Positions 17,275 through 26,212 of a stretch of DNA of 64,000 nt are shown here, in pieces. Within the stretch, counting starts at the first letter, position 1; every line of letters starts with the position of its first letter. The notes beneath the pieces were generated by a model, which worked only from the letters and a program-made list of their open reading frames with translations, was not told where the DNA came from and searched no databases. The translations under genes and the position numbers were made by a program. The stretch comes from Nonomuraea zeae (GTDB lineage: Bacteria > Actinomycetota > Actinomycetes > Streptosporangiales > Streptosporangiaceae), in the NCBI RefSeq assembly GCF_005889725.1, contig NZ_VCKX01000010.1, positions 39,771-103,770 of the forward strand, in the 5' to 3' direction.

Positions 17275-18201
17275 ATGCGAGTTCTCGCGATTCTCATAGT
17301 CGGTGCCGCGGTCGGCCTGGCCGGGTGCGGGTTGCCCAACGCGGGCATGACCTCGGACGACCTCACGATCGGCATGTCGGTGTCAACCCTGAGCAACCCC
17401 TACTTCGTCCAGTTCCGTGACGGAGCCGAGGCCGCGGCGCAGCGTCACGGGGTCAAACTCACCGTCACCGACGCCCAGAACGACACCTCCCGGCAGACCG
17501 CCGACATCCAAAAGTTCAGCCAACGACACGTAAAGGCCATCATTCTCAACCCGGTCGACTCCGCCGCGGCCGCCCCGGCCGTCCAGGCGGCCGATCGGGC
17601 CGGCATCCCGGTGATCGCGGCCGATCGTGGTGTGAGCGGCTGCGAAGTAGCGCAAACCGTGACCTCCGACAACGTGGCCGGAGGCAGGCTGGCTGCGCGG
17701 GAGCTGGCCAAACAGCTCAGCGGAAAGGGCGATGTGGTCGTGCTCCAGGGCGCGACCGGCACCTCTGCCTCCCGTGACCGCGATCAGGGCTTCACCGACG
17801 GCATCGCCGCCCATCCGGACATCAAGGTCATCGCCCGGCAGCCGGCCGACTTCAACCGGGCCAAGGGCCAGAGCGTCATGACGAGCCTGCTTCAGCGTCA
17901 CCCCGGCGTCACAGGCGTGTTCGCGAGCAACGACGAAATGGCATTGGGAGCGATCAAGGCGCTGGGCAGCAGAGCTGGGCAGCAGGTCAAGGTGGTGAGC
18001 TTCGACGGGACGCCGGACGGGATCAGGGCGGTGCAGGCAGGCACGATGGCCGCCACGGTCGCCCAGCAACCCCGGCTGATGGGCTCGATGGCGCTGAACG
18101 ACGCGATCAAGGCGGCCAAGGGGCAGGCCATCGCGAAGTCGGTGGCGGTTCCCATCAAGCTGGCGACCAAGGCCAACGCGGACGAGTTCTGGACCTTCTG
18201 A
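17275..18201 (+). CDS. Sugar-binding lipoprotein, RbsB-like (Peripla_BP_4)
   Basis: A 308-residue lipoprotein starting MRVLAILIVGAAVGLAGCG; the lipobox LAGC gives a mature Cys at residue 18. A longer reading frame begins 57 bp upstream but this ATG has the purine-rich AGGAAGAAAG ribosome site and the signal sequence right after it. SVSTLSNPYFVQFRDGAEAA, GTSASRDRDQGFTDG and GVFASNDEMALGAIKALG are landmarks of ribose/galactose-type pentose and hexose binding proteins. No RbsA ATPase or RbsC permease is adjacent, so it is an orphan component or a receptor for sensing. The ligand is unknown. The gene ends 9 bp from the convergent phosphatase gene. Confidence 0.88.
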   Translation: MRVLAILIVGAAVGLAGCGLPNAGMTSDDLTIGMSVSTLSNPYFVQFRDGAEAAAQRHGVKLTVTDAQNDTSRQTADIQKFSQRHVKAIILNPVDSAAAAPAVQAADRAGIPVIAADRGVSGCEVAQTVTSDNVAGGRLAARELAKQLSGKGDVVVLQGATGTSASRDRDQGFTDGIAAHPDIKVIARQPADFNRAKGQSVMTSLLQRHPGVTGVFASNDEMALGAIKALGSRAGQQVKVVSFDGTPDGIRAVQAGTMAATVAQQPRLMGSMALNDAIKAAKGQAIAKSVAVPIKLATKANADEFWTF

Positions 18202-18210
18202 GCCCCGCGC

Positions 18211-20325
18211 TCACGAAGATGTCGCGGTGGGCCGCAGGAGGAGCAGGGCGATGTCGTCCATGCGGTGACGGGCGGGCGAGTCGTCGATGAGCGACTGTGC
18301 GAGCTGGCGCAACGGCAGGCCGGGGGCGGGGGTGAAGCGATGCGCCAGGCCGCTGATGGCCTCGCCCAGGTCGAGACCGGGTTGTTCGATGAGGCCGTCG
18401 GTGTAGAGGGCCAGGACCGAGCCGGGCGGCAGGGCCACCTCGCTGGTGTAGGCGGCGTCGGGGTCGATGCCGAGCAGCAGCCCGGGTGGGGTGTCGATGA
18501 TGTGTGCGGGCCGGCCGGGGCGGCTGAGCAGGGGCGGCAGGTGCCCGGCGTTGGCCAGGCAGGCGGTGTGCCGTTCGAGGTCGATGGTGAGGTAGATACA
18601 GCTGGTGAAGCGGTCGGGGGCCAGCCGGTTCATCAGGCGGTTGGTGTGCGCGAGTACGTCGCCCGGAGGGACTCCGGCGGTGGCGTGGGCGTGGATGGCG
18701 GTGCGTACCTGGCCCATGAGGGCGGCGGCGGTCACGTCGTGGCCCTGGACGTCGGCGATGACGGCCGCGCTCCGGGTGTCGCTGAGCTGGATGAGGTCGT
18801 AGAAGTCGCCGCCGATGTCCATCCCGGGGGTGGCGGGCACGTAGCGGGCCGCCAGCTCGAGGCCGGGGAGGTGGGGCAGGTCGCGTGGCAGCAGGTTCGA
18901 CTGCAGGCATTGGGCGATCTGGTTCGTGCTGTCATAGAGCTGGGCGCGCTCGAACGCCTGGGCGATGAGGCCGGAGAGCGCGGTGAGCGCGGCGCGCTCG
19001 TCGGTGGTGAACAGGTGCGGCCGGTCATAGGCCAGTACGCAGGTGCCGATCGGCCGGCCTGAGGTGACGAGCGGCAGGAACGCCCAGGCGGACATGCCGT
19101 CGGCGCGGATGGCGCCCAGGTAGCCGTGGCGAAGCTCGTGCCAGGTGGAGCAGAACACCGGCTGGCCGCGTTCGTGGTCGCGCGCCGCTGAAGCCTGGTT
19201 GATCACCGGACGGCCGTTGAACTTCTCGATGGCCTGCCGGCTGTAGCCGTGCGAGGCGACGACGCGGATGCGGCCGCTGCGCCAGGTGAGGATGGCCATG
19301 GCCTGGGCGTTGTGGAGGGGCAGGACGTGGTCGGCGGCGAGGTCGATGACGTCGTGCACGGTGATCGCCCGCGCCAGGGCGGTGGCCAGGTGCAGCGTCT
19401 CGTGCAGGCCGAACACCCGAGGACGCCGGGTGCGGCTGGCCGGGTCCGGTTCTGCGGTGTTCGGGGTGATGCGGAGGGTGACGCCCGGCAGACCCGGATA
19501 GCACTGGAACAGCAGCTGCCGTCCTTCGGGGTTGCGGGCGGTGAAGTGGGTGGTCTGATGGCTGACGATCGCGGCCCGATACTGGTCTTCGCAGGCCGGA
19601 TCGTCCACCCACGGCAGCGCTTTGCACAGGCGCCGCCCGATCATCTCCGTCGGTTCGGTCGCGAGCAACGCCGTGGCGGGCGTGGTGACGAGGCTCACCC
19701 GGCCGTGCGCGTCGAGGAAGCAGAAGCCCTCGGGCAGCCGGTTGAGGCACTCCACCGCGATGGAGTCGGCAGGGAGATGCGTCCCGCGTGCGGGGTGCGG
19801 GTCCAGCACCCGCGGCTGCGGTCCCGCGGTGACCGGCCGGCCTCGCTCGTCGGCCTGCCGGAGCAGCTCACCCATGCGAGCGCAGGCGCTGTCGATGACG
19901 TGGAGCTGGCGCGGGGTGAGCCCGCCGGCGCGTCCGGTGGGCCACGCCAGGAGGATCCCTCCCTGCACAGTAGCGTCGGAGCAGATGGGGGCGGCGGCCA
20001 AGGCGAAGTGGTACGGCAGGGCGAGCGCTGCGGCGGGGAACCCGCGGGCCAGGGCTTCCCGGCCGCTGAGCCAGATCAGCCGCCGTTCCCGCACCGCCAC
20101 CGACACCGGCACCTGATCGTTTCTCCGGACCCGGGCCCACGCCTTGGCGATCATGGCGGGAAGGCCTATCGCCGTCTGCATCGTCAGTACGTGGCCGTTG
20201 CCGGCGATGGTGTACACCACGCCGATGTGCGCCTCTGCGTCGAAGACGGCCTGGACCAGCAGCTCATCCAGACGAGACGAGTCTTTCGCCACGTCGGGGA
20301 CGACGGCGTCACGCAGCCGCGCCAC
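18211..20325 (-). CDS. GAF-PAS-GAF-SpoIIE protein phosphatase (PP2C type)
   Basis: A 704-residue cytoplasmic sensor phosphatase. An N-terminal GAF-like region (about 15-160) is followed by a PAS-like segment (about 190-295, RLPEGFCFLDAHGRVSLVTT), a second GAF domain (about 310-455), and a SpoIIE/PP2C domain from about 470. Metal-binding aspartates lie in GMDIGGDFYD, VIADVQGHDVTAAALM and ALYTDGLIEQPG. Such proteins dephosphorylate STAS-domain anti-anti-sigma factors in partner-switching pathways. No STAS or HATPase partner is adjacent; the nearest set is the RsbRST module about 20 kb away. The stimulus sensed by the GAF/PAS domains is unknown. Confidence 0.88.
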   Translation of the reverse strand: MARLRDAVVPDVAKDSSRLDELLVQAVFDAEAHIGVVYTIAGNGHVLTMQTAIGLPAMIAKAWARVRRNDQVPVSVAVRERRLIWLSGREALARGFPAAALALPYHFALAAAPICSDATVQGGILLAWPTGRAGGLTPRQLHVIDSACARMGELLRQADERGRPVTAGPQPRVLDPHPARGTHLPADSIAVECLNRLPEGFCFLDAHGRVSLVTTPATALLATEPTEMIGRRLCKALPWVDDPACEDQYRAAIVSHQTTHFTARNPEGRQLLFQCYPGLPGVTLRITPNTAEPDPASRTRRPRVFGLHETLHLATALARAITVHDVIDLAADHVLPLHNAQAMAILTWRSGRIRVVASHGYSRQAIEKFNGRPVINQASAARDHERGQPVFCSTWHELRHGYLGAIRADGMSAWAFLPLVTSGRPIGTCVLAYDRPHLFTTDERAALTALSGLIAQAFERAQLYDSTNQIAQCLQSNLLPRDLPHLPGLELAARYVPATPGMDIGGDFYDLIQLSDTRSAAVIADVQGHDVTAAALMGQVRTAIHAHATAGVPPGDVLAHTNRLMNRLAPDRFTSCIYLTIDLERHTACLANAGHLPPLLSRPGRPAHIIDTPPGLLLGIDPDAAYTSEVALPPGSVLALYTDGLIEQPGLDLGEAISGLAHRFTPAPGLPLRQLAQSLIDDSPARHRMDDIALLLLRPTATSS

Positions 20326-20579
20326 CGCGGCACGCCTTGCCCACTACGAGCCCGATCACTACACAAAACCCCCCATACGGGCAGAATACACACCGGAGTG
20401 GCGCCGACCGCTCGGGATTCGGCTGGAAGCCACAGAGCCCGAGTATCAGCCGGACGCCCGGCCGGCGCTGCGCGCCACGTGACGGCACGGCGTGCTTTGA
20501 GGGCAATGTGGCACGACGTAAGGCAAAGTCCTTTTGACCAGGAACTCACTGGCGGGCGGGAGAAGCGGGCACGCGGCCC

Positions 20580-21437
20580 TCACCCCAGGTCGGCGAGGTC
20601 CTCCGCGGTCAGCTTCAGCGTGCCCGCGGCGACGTTCTCCTCCAGGTGGGCCGGCGAGCCGGTGCCGGGGATGAGCAGGATGTTCGGTGAACGGGCCAGC
20701 AGCCACGCCAGCGCCACCTGCGGCACGGTCGCGCCGTGGCGGGCGGCGACGGCGTCCAGCCGCGCGGTGGTGAGCGGCTGGAACCCGCCGACCGGGAAGA
20801 AGGGGACGTAGGCGATGCCGGCTCGCGCGCAGGAGTCGACCAGCGGATCGTCGTCGCGCCGGGCCAGGTTGTAGAGGTTTTGCACGCAGGCGATCGGCGC
20901 GATCGTCCGTGCCTGCTCAACCTCGGCAGCCGTGACGTTGGAGACGCCCAGGTGGCGGATCAGGCCCTCCTCACGCAGCGCGAGCAGCGTCTCCAGAGGC
21001 CCGGCCAGCCCGGTCTGGCTCCGGTCGAGGTCACCCATCCGCAGGTTCACCACATCGAGGCGGTCCACGCCGAGCGAGCGCAGGTTCGCCTCGACGCCGC
21101 GGCGCAGGCCGTCGGGGGTCAGGCCGGTCATCTCGTGTGCGGGCAGGGCCAGGTCGGAGCCCTCGACCAGCGCCCCCACCTTGGTCACGATCACCAGATC
21201 GTCCGGGTACGGGGACAGCGCCTCGCGGATCAGCTCGTTGGCCGCCACACCGTCGCGGGAGTAGTAGTGGGAGGTGTCGATGTGATTCACCCCGAGCTCC
21301 ACGGCCCGGCGCAGGACGGCCAGCGCCGTCTCCCGCCCGGGCCGCTCGCCCTTCGGCCAGCCGGTCAGCTTCATCGCGCCGTAGCCGATCCGCGCGACGT
21401 TGAGATCGCCGTTCAGTGCCCATCGTTCAGTCGTCAC
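20580..21437 (-). CDS. Aldo/keto reductase
   Basis: A 285-residue TIM-barrel NADPH-dependent oxidoreductase. The start is the GTG at 21437, nine bases after AAGG; longer frames would run into the upstream gene on the other strand. VARIGYGAMKLTG opens the barrel, HIDTSHYYSRDGVAANELI holds the Asp and Tyr of the catalytic tetrad, and VIVTKVGA the Lys. NLRMGDLD appears where the tetrad His is expected (usually LH or VH), so the histidine may be replaced. PNILLIPGTGSPAHLEEN is the cofactor-phosphate region. Closest to the AKR groups that reduce small aldehydes. It stands alone between two SpoIIE phosphatase genes. Confidence 0.87.
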   Translation of the reverse strand: MTTERWALNGDLNVARIGYGAMKLTGWPKGERPGRETALAVLRRAVELGVNHIDTSHYYSRDGVAANELIREALSPYPDDLVIVTKVGALVEGSDLALPAHEMTGLTPDGLRRGVEANLRSLGVDRLDVVNLRMGDLDRSQTGLAGPLETLLALREEGLIRHLGVSNVTAAEVEQARTIAPIACVQNLYNLARRDDDPLVDSCARAGIAYVPFFPVGGFQPLTTARLDAVAARHGATVPQVALAWLLARSPNILLIPGTGSPAHLEENVAAGTLKLTAEDLADLG

Positions 21438-21573
21438 GATCACACACCTTAAGGGCAGCCGTAGCTGGGGCTGCATCTCGTAGGCCGCGCCCGTGCTGCC
21501 GGCATCGCCGAGTTCGTGCTTCGCCATCCATGGGTAGGGCTGAGAGAGCTTGTGACCGTCGGGGGAGGTCACG

Positions 21574-23619
21574 ATGGATGTCGCAGATCGCGGAAGCAGC
21601 GGGCTTTCGTTCGACATGCTGGACCCTGCGCCGGTGGGGGTCGCGGTGACGCGGGGTCCGGATCACCGGCTGATCTACAGCAACGCCGTGTACCGGAAGC
21701 AGGTCAGCGATCCTCGCGGTGGAATACCGGTCGAGGAGGCGTTCGCCCGATTCGTGCTGCCGCACTACCGCCCGCGCTTCGACCGGGTGTACGCCACGGG
21801 CGAGCCGGTCATCAGCACCGCGGAGCCGGCGGTGTCGATACCCGGTGACGATGCGGCGGCGGAGCGGTTCTTCACCTTCAGCCTGTCGCGGGCCGTGTTC
21901 GGCCTCGGCGACCACGGCGTCCTCGTGGTGGTGCTGGACGTGAGCGAGCAGACCACCGCCGCCCGCCGGCTGACGGCCATCGCCGAGCAGCGCCGCCGCA
22001 TCCTGCGGCGCTACCAGAGCCTTATGCGCGTCAGCGCCGACATCTTCTGGGTGACCGACAGGGACGGGTACGTGTCCGAGCCGAGCCCCAGCTGGGAGCG
22101 GGTGACCGGGCAGCCGTGGGAGGGGCACCGCGGGCAGGGCTGGCTGCGGATGGTCCACCCCGAAGACCGCCCGGCCACCGTGATGTCCTGGGCCCAGGCG
22201 GTCGGCAAGGTCACCGAGATATGGGAGCACGTATACCGGCTGCGCATGCGCGACGGCGGCTACCGGCACTTCCAGCTCCGCGCGGTGCCGATCTCCGAGA
22301 ACGGCGAGGTCGTGGAATGGGTGGGCACGTGCACCGACATCGAGCAGGAGTGGCAGAAGCAGCGGCGCCAGCGCCTGCTCAACCTCGCCGGGGCCGCCAC
22401 GGCGCAGCTGCGGAGCCTGGAGGAGATGCTCAGCGCGCTGGCCGACGTCATCGTCCCGGAGTTGGCCGACGGCTGCGGCGTCTACCTCGTCACCGACCTC
22501 ACCGACGCGCGGCATGGCGGCGCCCCGTTCATCATCGAACGGCTGGCCACCGCCGCGCGTCCCGGCCTGAAGCGGCTGCCGCCCTACAGCGAGGAGCCGC
22601 TTTCCGCCGACAACGCCTTCGTCAAGGCCGTCCGGCGTCGCCGGCCTTTGCTGAAGACGTTTCCCCCCGGCTCGCCGCCGCCTGACGCCGTTCCCGCGGG
22701 CACGCTGCCGTGGCTGACGGCGAACGACGCCAACAGCATGCTGGTCCTGCCGGTCGTGGTGGACGGGACGGTTCCCGCCGTGGTCTGCGCGGTGATGTGC
22801 GGGGACCGCCCGCCGATCAACCGGGAGGACATCTCCCTGCTGAACCGCATGTTCGATCACGCCCATGACGCCTTGAGCAGGGCCATCCGCTTCCAGCGCA
22901 CCCAGCAGATCGCACTCGCCCTGCAGTACAGCCTGCTCGCCGAGCCGCCGCGCCTGCCCGGCCTGCAGATCGTGGCCCGCTATCGGGCCAGCCCGGCCGC
23001 GGCGGAGGTGGGCGGGGACTGGTACGACTCCTTCATCCTGCCCGACGGTGTCCCGGTGCTGGTGATCGGCGACGTGGCCGGCCACGATCTGAGCGCCGCC
23101 GTCGCGATGAGCCAGCTGCGGAACATGCTGCGCGCGCTGGCGATGGACCGATGCGAACCGCCGGGAGAGATCCTCACCCGGCTCAACAGGGCGGTGGAGT
23201 CGCTCTCCAACGACGTCACCGCCACCTGCGTGTACGCGCGAGTGGAAGCACTCGATGACGGTTACCGGCTGCAGTACGCGACGGCCGGCCATCCGCCGCC
23301 GCTGCTGGTCACGCGCGAGGGCCGGGGCCGTTTCCTCGAGGGGGCCCTCAGCCCGCTGCTCGGCTTCCCCGATGCCGGAAAGCGCGTCTCGCAGATGGAA
23401 CCGCTGCCACCGGGCAGCACGCTCCTGCTGTACACCGACGGCCTCGTCGAGCGGCCGGGCGAGCACCTCGACCGCGGCTTGGAACGGCTGCGCTGCCTGG
23501 CGGAGACCGTCGCCAACGACCCGGTGGACAGGTTCTGCGACACGATGCTCAGCGGGCTCCCCACGAGCGGGCTGGACGACATAGCGGTGATAGCGCTCCG
23601 CCTGCCCACGGCCGACTAG
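21574..23619 (+). CDS. PAS-PAS-GAF-SpoIIE protein phosphatase (PP2C type)
   Basis: The 681-residue protein starts at an ATG behind GGGGGAGG. PAS domain 1 spans about 10-125, PAS domain 2 about 145-255 (SADIFWVTDRDGYVSEPSPS, MVHPEDRP, then a PAC motif ending WVGTCTDI), a GAF-like domain about 265-440, and the SpoIIE/PP2C catalytic domain from about 450. EVGGDWYD, VIGDVAGHDLSAAVAMSQ and LLYTDGLVERPG carry the metal-binding residues. It is a second partner-switch phosphatase close to the one at 18211-20325 but with different sensor domains. Its last 4 bp overlap the convergent MFS gene. The target STAS protein is not encoded nearby. Confidence 0.9.
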   Translation: MDVADRGSSGLSFDMLDPAPVGVAVTRGPDHRLIYSNAVYRKQVSDPRGGIPVEEAFARFVLPHYRPRFDRVYATGEPVISTAEPAVSIPGDDAAAERFFTFSLSRAVFGLGDHGVLVVVLDVSEQTTAARRLTAIAEQRRRILRRYQSLMRVSADIFWVTDRDGYVSEPSPSWERVTGQPWEGHRGQGWLRMVHPEDRPATVMSWAQAVGKVTEIWEHVYRLRMRDGGYRHFQLRAVPISENGEVVEWVGTCTDIEQEWQKQRRQRLLNLAGAATAQLRSLEEMLSALADVIVPELADGCGVYLVTDLTDARHGGAPFIIERLATAARPGLKRLPPYSEEPLSADNAFVKAVRRRRPLLKTFPPGSPPPDAVPAGTLPWLTANDANSMLVLPVVVDGTVPAVVCAVMCGDRPPINREDISLLNRMFDHAHDALSRAIRFQRTQQIALALQYSLLAEPPRLPGLQIVARYRASPAAAEVGGDWYDSFILPDGVPVLVIGDVAGHDLSAAVAMSQLRNMLRALAMDRCEPPGEILTRLNRAVESLSNDVTATCVYARVEALDDGYRLQYATAGHPPPLLVTREGRGRFLEGALSPLLGFPDAGKRVSQMEPLPPGSTLLLYTDGLVERPGEHLDRGLERLRCLAETVANDPVDRFCDTMLSGLPTSGLDDIAVIALRLPTAD

Positions 23620-25022
23620 GCGGTACGTCCGGCGGCGCGCCGGAGCACCAGGCTGATCAGGATCGTCACCGCCATCGCGACCGCCCCCGCCCAGGCGGCG
23701 GTGGTGTAGCCGGCCTCGGCCGGGAAGGTGGCGCCGGTGCCGGTGTGGGCGGCGAGCACCAGGCCGCCGAGCGCGCTGCCGATGGAGAAGCCGACGCTGC
23801 GCACCACCTGGTTGAAACTCATCGCGCTGGAGGTCTCTTCCGGCGGGGTGGCGGCCAGGATCGCGGCGGGCATCGCGGCGGAGAAGGCGCCGACGCCCAG
23901 CCCGAGCAGGCCCATCACGGCGAACGCCAGCCACAGCTGGCCGCGGGCCAGCGCGAACACCACCAGCGCCGCCAGGACCGCGCCACCTCCGGCGGCCAGG
24001 ACCGTCGCCGCCTGGAGCCGCTCGCGCAGCCGGGGCGCCAGTTTGCCGCCCGCGAAGCCCAGCACCGAGAACGGCACGAGCACCAGGCCGGCCGTGAAGA
24101 CGTCCACGCCGAAGCCGTACCCGGCCGACGCGGGCGTCTGCACGTACCGGGTGACCAGGGTCAGCAACAGGTACATGCCGATGCCGCCCAGAAACATGGT
24201 CACGTTGGCGCCGGCCACCGCGGGATGCCGCAGGAGAGTGAAGTCCACCAGCGGGACGGCGGACCGGCGTTCGCGGCGCACCCAGGCGGCGAGCAGCACG
24301 GCCGCGGCGACCGGCAGGGCGGCGGCGAGCGCCGGGTGCTCGGTCCACAGGGCGGTCTGGCTGATCGCCAGTGACAGCGCGATGAGACCGGCGCCGAGCA
24401 GCGCGGCCCCGGGCACGTCGACCACCGCCGACCGGCCCGGTGGCGGCTGCGGCACCGCCCGCCAGGCCGCGGCCAGCGCGCCAGCGGTGATCAGCAGGCC
24501 GAGCCCGTACGCCGCCCGTAGCCCGGAGACGTTCGTGAGGAGCCCGGCCAGCGGGTAGCCGATGCCGATGCCGACGGTGGAGGCCACCGACAGCAGCGCG
24601 ATCGCCGCACCGGCGCGCTGCTGCGGCAGGTGGTCGCGGGCGACGCCCATCATCAGCGCGGCCAGCCCCAGGCCGGCGCCCTGCGCGACTCGCCCGGCCA
24701 GCAGCCAGCCGAAAGACGGCGCCACCACGGTCAGCAGGCTGCCGGCCACCACCACGGCCAGGATGGCGAGGATGACCTGACGCCTGCGCGGCCCGGCGCC
24801 AAGACGCCCGAGTACGGGGGTGGCGATCGCGCCCACCAGCAGCGGGGCGGTGAGCGTCCACTGCGCGGCGGCCAGCGAGACCTCGAACTCACCCGCCACC
24901 GCGGTGATCAGCGGCGCCCCGAGGCTGCCCACCACCGCGACGACCAGGGCGATGAACATCAGGGCGGGCACCAGCAACCGGCCCGCGGCCCCGTGCCGGG
25001 ACTCGTTCGCGGTGCCGGTCAT
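23616..25022 (-). CDS. MFS transporter (drug/multidrug efflux type)
   Basis: A 468-residue integral membrane protein with 12 to 14 predicted helices. RLGAGPRRRQVILAIL is the MFS loop 2-3 motif, and GAGLGLAALMMGVARD and GYPLAGLL resemble the export-associated motifs of DHA-type efflux pumps. The ATG at 25022 was chosen because upstream codons are not protein-like. It is divergent from an HxlR-family regulator 168 bp away, a common arrangement in which the regulator represses the pump and responds to a toxic electrophile or drug. The substrate is unknown. Confidence 0.88.
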   Translation of the reverse strand: MTGTANESRHGAAGRLLVPALMFIALVVAVVGSLGAPLITAVAGEFEVSLAAAQWTLTAPLLVGAIATPVLGRLGAGPRRRQVILAILAVVVAGSLLTVVAPSFGWLLAGRVAQGAGLGLAALMMGVARDHLPQQRAGAAIALLSVASTVGIGIGYPLAGLLTNVSGLRAAYGLGLLITAGALAAAWRAVPQPPPGRSAVVDVPGAALLGAGLIALSLAISQTALWTEHPALAAALPVAAAVLLAAWVRRERRSAVPLVDFTLLRHPAVAGANVTMFLGGIGMYLLLTLVTRYVQTPASAGYGFGVDVFTAGLVLVPFSVLGFAGGKLAPRLRERLQAATVLAAGGGAVLAALVVFALARGQLWLAFAVMGLLGLGVGAFSAAMPAAILAATPPEETSSAMSFNQVVRSVGFSIGSALGGLVLAAHTGTGATFPAEAGYTTAAWAGAVAMAVTILISLVLRRAAGRTA

Positions 25023-25190
25023 CGGCTCGCCTGACGCGGCGGCAGGTCGGCTCCCAGCCGCTCGCACAACGGCGTGCGCAGCACCGTCATCTTCGACTCC
25101 CCTGCCCTCATGTGCTTCGGAAACAGAATCACCGGAAGCACGGTACTGTATCGGAAAACGAAGCGCGGACATGGGTCGGGAGGCGACAGC

Positions 25191-25547
25191 ATGGCAGCTC
25201 CGATCCCAGGAGAGCCGGTACGCGGATCAAGCACGGGCCGTCCCCTGATGGCCGCGCTCGACCTGTTCGGACGCCGATGGAACCTGCGCATCGTCTGGGA
25301 GCTGCGACGCGGCGCGCTCGGCTTCCGGGCACTTCAGCAGCGCTGCGACAACATGTCGTCCAGTGTCCTGCGACAGCGGCTCACCGAGCTGCTCGACACC
25401 CGGATCGTCGAGCAGCAGCCCGACAGCACCTATCGCCTCACCGAGCTGGGCCTCGGCGCCTACCGGGCACTCCGCCCGCTCGTGCGCTGGTCCGGCGAAT
25501 GGGCGTCCGCCCTCGCCGCCGACGACGACTCCGCCCCGCGCAGCTAA
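25191..25547 (+). CDS. HxlR-family winged-helix regulator
   Basis: A 118-residue winged-helix protein. The ATG follows GGGAGG by seven bases, better than earlier in-frame starts. ALDLFGRRWNLRIVWELRRG is the HxlR signature at the first helices, and SSVLRQRLTELLDTRIVEQQ with the YRLTELG wing completes the DNA-binding domain. It lies divergent to the MFS gene and probably represses it; the shared 168-bp region contains a short imperfect palindrome around GGTACTGTATC near 25142-25152 that could be the operator. HxlR proteins often sense reactive small molecules, which is family knowledge only. No conserved cysteine is visible. Confidence 0.87.
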   Translation: MAAPIPGEPVRGSSTGRPLMAALDLFGRRWNLRIVWELRRGALGFRALQQRCDNMSSSVLRQRLTELLDTRIVEQQPDSTYRLTELGLGAYRALRPLVRWSGEWASALAADDDSAPRS

Positions 25548-25690
25548 CCGACGGCACTCGCCGCCCGGACGGGGCCCGGCCCGCCACCTCTCGCGACGTT
25601 CTGCAAAGAAAGATCTGAGTGAACGCGCGTTCCCGATTAAGGCGTCACGGACAGGGACTCTTGAAGGCGAACAGGAGAGCCGGTTGAGCC

Positions 25691-26212
25691 ATGATGCAGC
25701 AGGACGTGCTTCTCGATGCGGTTATTGACGCGCTGGATGCCAGCCGACCGTGGATTCGGTACAGAATCCGGCGATTCCCCGAAGGCGAACCATATCTGCG
25801 CCTGACGGTCGCCGGATGCCACATGATTGTCTTCGTCCAGGAGACCACGTGGTTCTGCCTGAGCTGGGACCATTCGGGCGTCGCCCGGCTGAGCGCCCTC
25901 GGGGACGTCTCCGAGTCGCCGCAATCAATAGTCGAGCGTCTACGCCAACCGGCGGCCTCCCGGCGCTCCCGTTCACCGATATTCGCGATTCTCGGCAGGC
26001 TCGCGGCCGCGGCCATGGTCGTGGTGACGGCCACCGTCGTCATAGGCGCCCTGCTGGCCGTGGCCGTCCCCGCGGCCGGTTACAGCACGGCGCGCGACAC
26101 CGTCCGGATCGTCATCTCCGCCCTGGCCATCGGGGCGGGCCTGATAGCGGGCGGATGGACATTCCGCCGGCTGATGGGCGTCAGAAGCCGCTGTCGAGGA
26201 GGCCGCCGATGA
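25691..26212 (+). CDS. Small membrane protein coupled to cytochrome b
   Basis: A 173-residue protein of unrecognised family. The first 95 residues are soluble and contain a compact mixed-charge domain (PWIRYRIRRFPEGEPYLRLT, ETTWFCLSWDHSGVARLS). Two hydrophobic segments follow, near 97-125 (FAILGRLAAAAMVVVTATVV) and 135-158 (VRIVISALAIGAGLIAGGW), with a basic C-terminal tail. Its stop overlaps the ATG of the QcrB-like gene (ATGA), so the two are translated together. It may assist or regulate that cytochrome, but this rests only on coupling. Confidence 0.72.
   Translation: MMQQDVLLDAVIDALDASRPWIRYRIRRFPEGEPYLRLTVAGCHMIVFVQETTWFCLSWDHSGVARLSALGDVSESPQSIVERLRQPAASRRSRSPIFAILGRLAAAAMVVVTATVVIGALLAVAVPAAGYSTARDTVRIVISALAIGAGLIAGGWTFRRLMGVRSRCRGGRR

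Noticed and set aside
20326..20579. Possible small gene between the phosphatase and aldo/keto reductase genes
   Set aside because: No frame there has protein-like composition or a ribosome site. It is about 250 bp of probable promoter and spacer.
21427..24861. A 1144-codon open frame on the minus strand
   Set aside because: It is a shadow of the MFS gene (same strand, other frame) and of the PAS-SpoIIE gene (opposite strand). Composition is low-complexity Gly/Arg/Ala.
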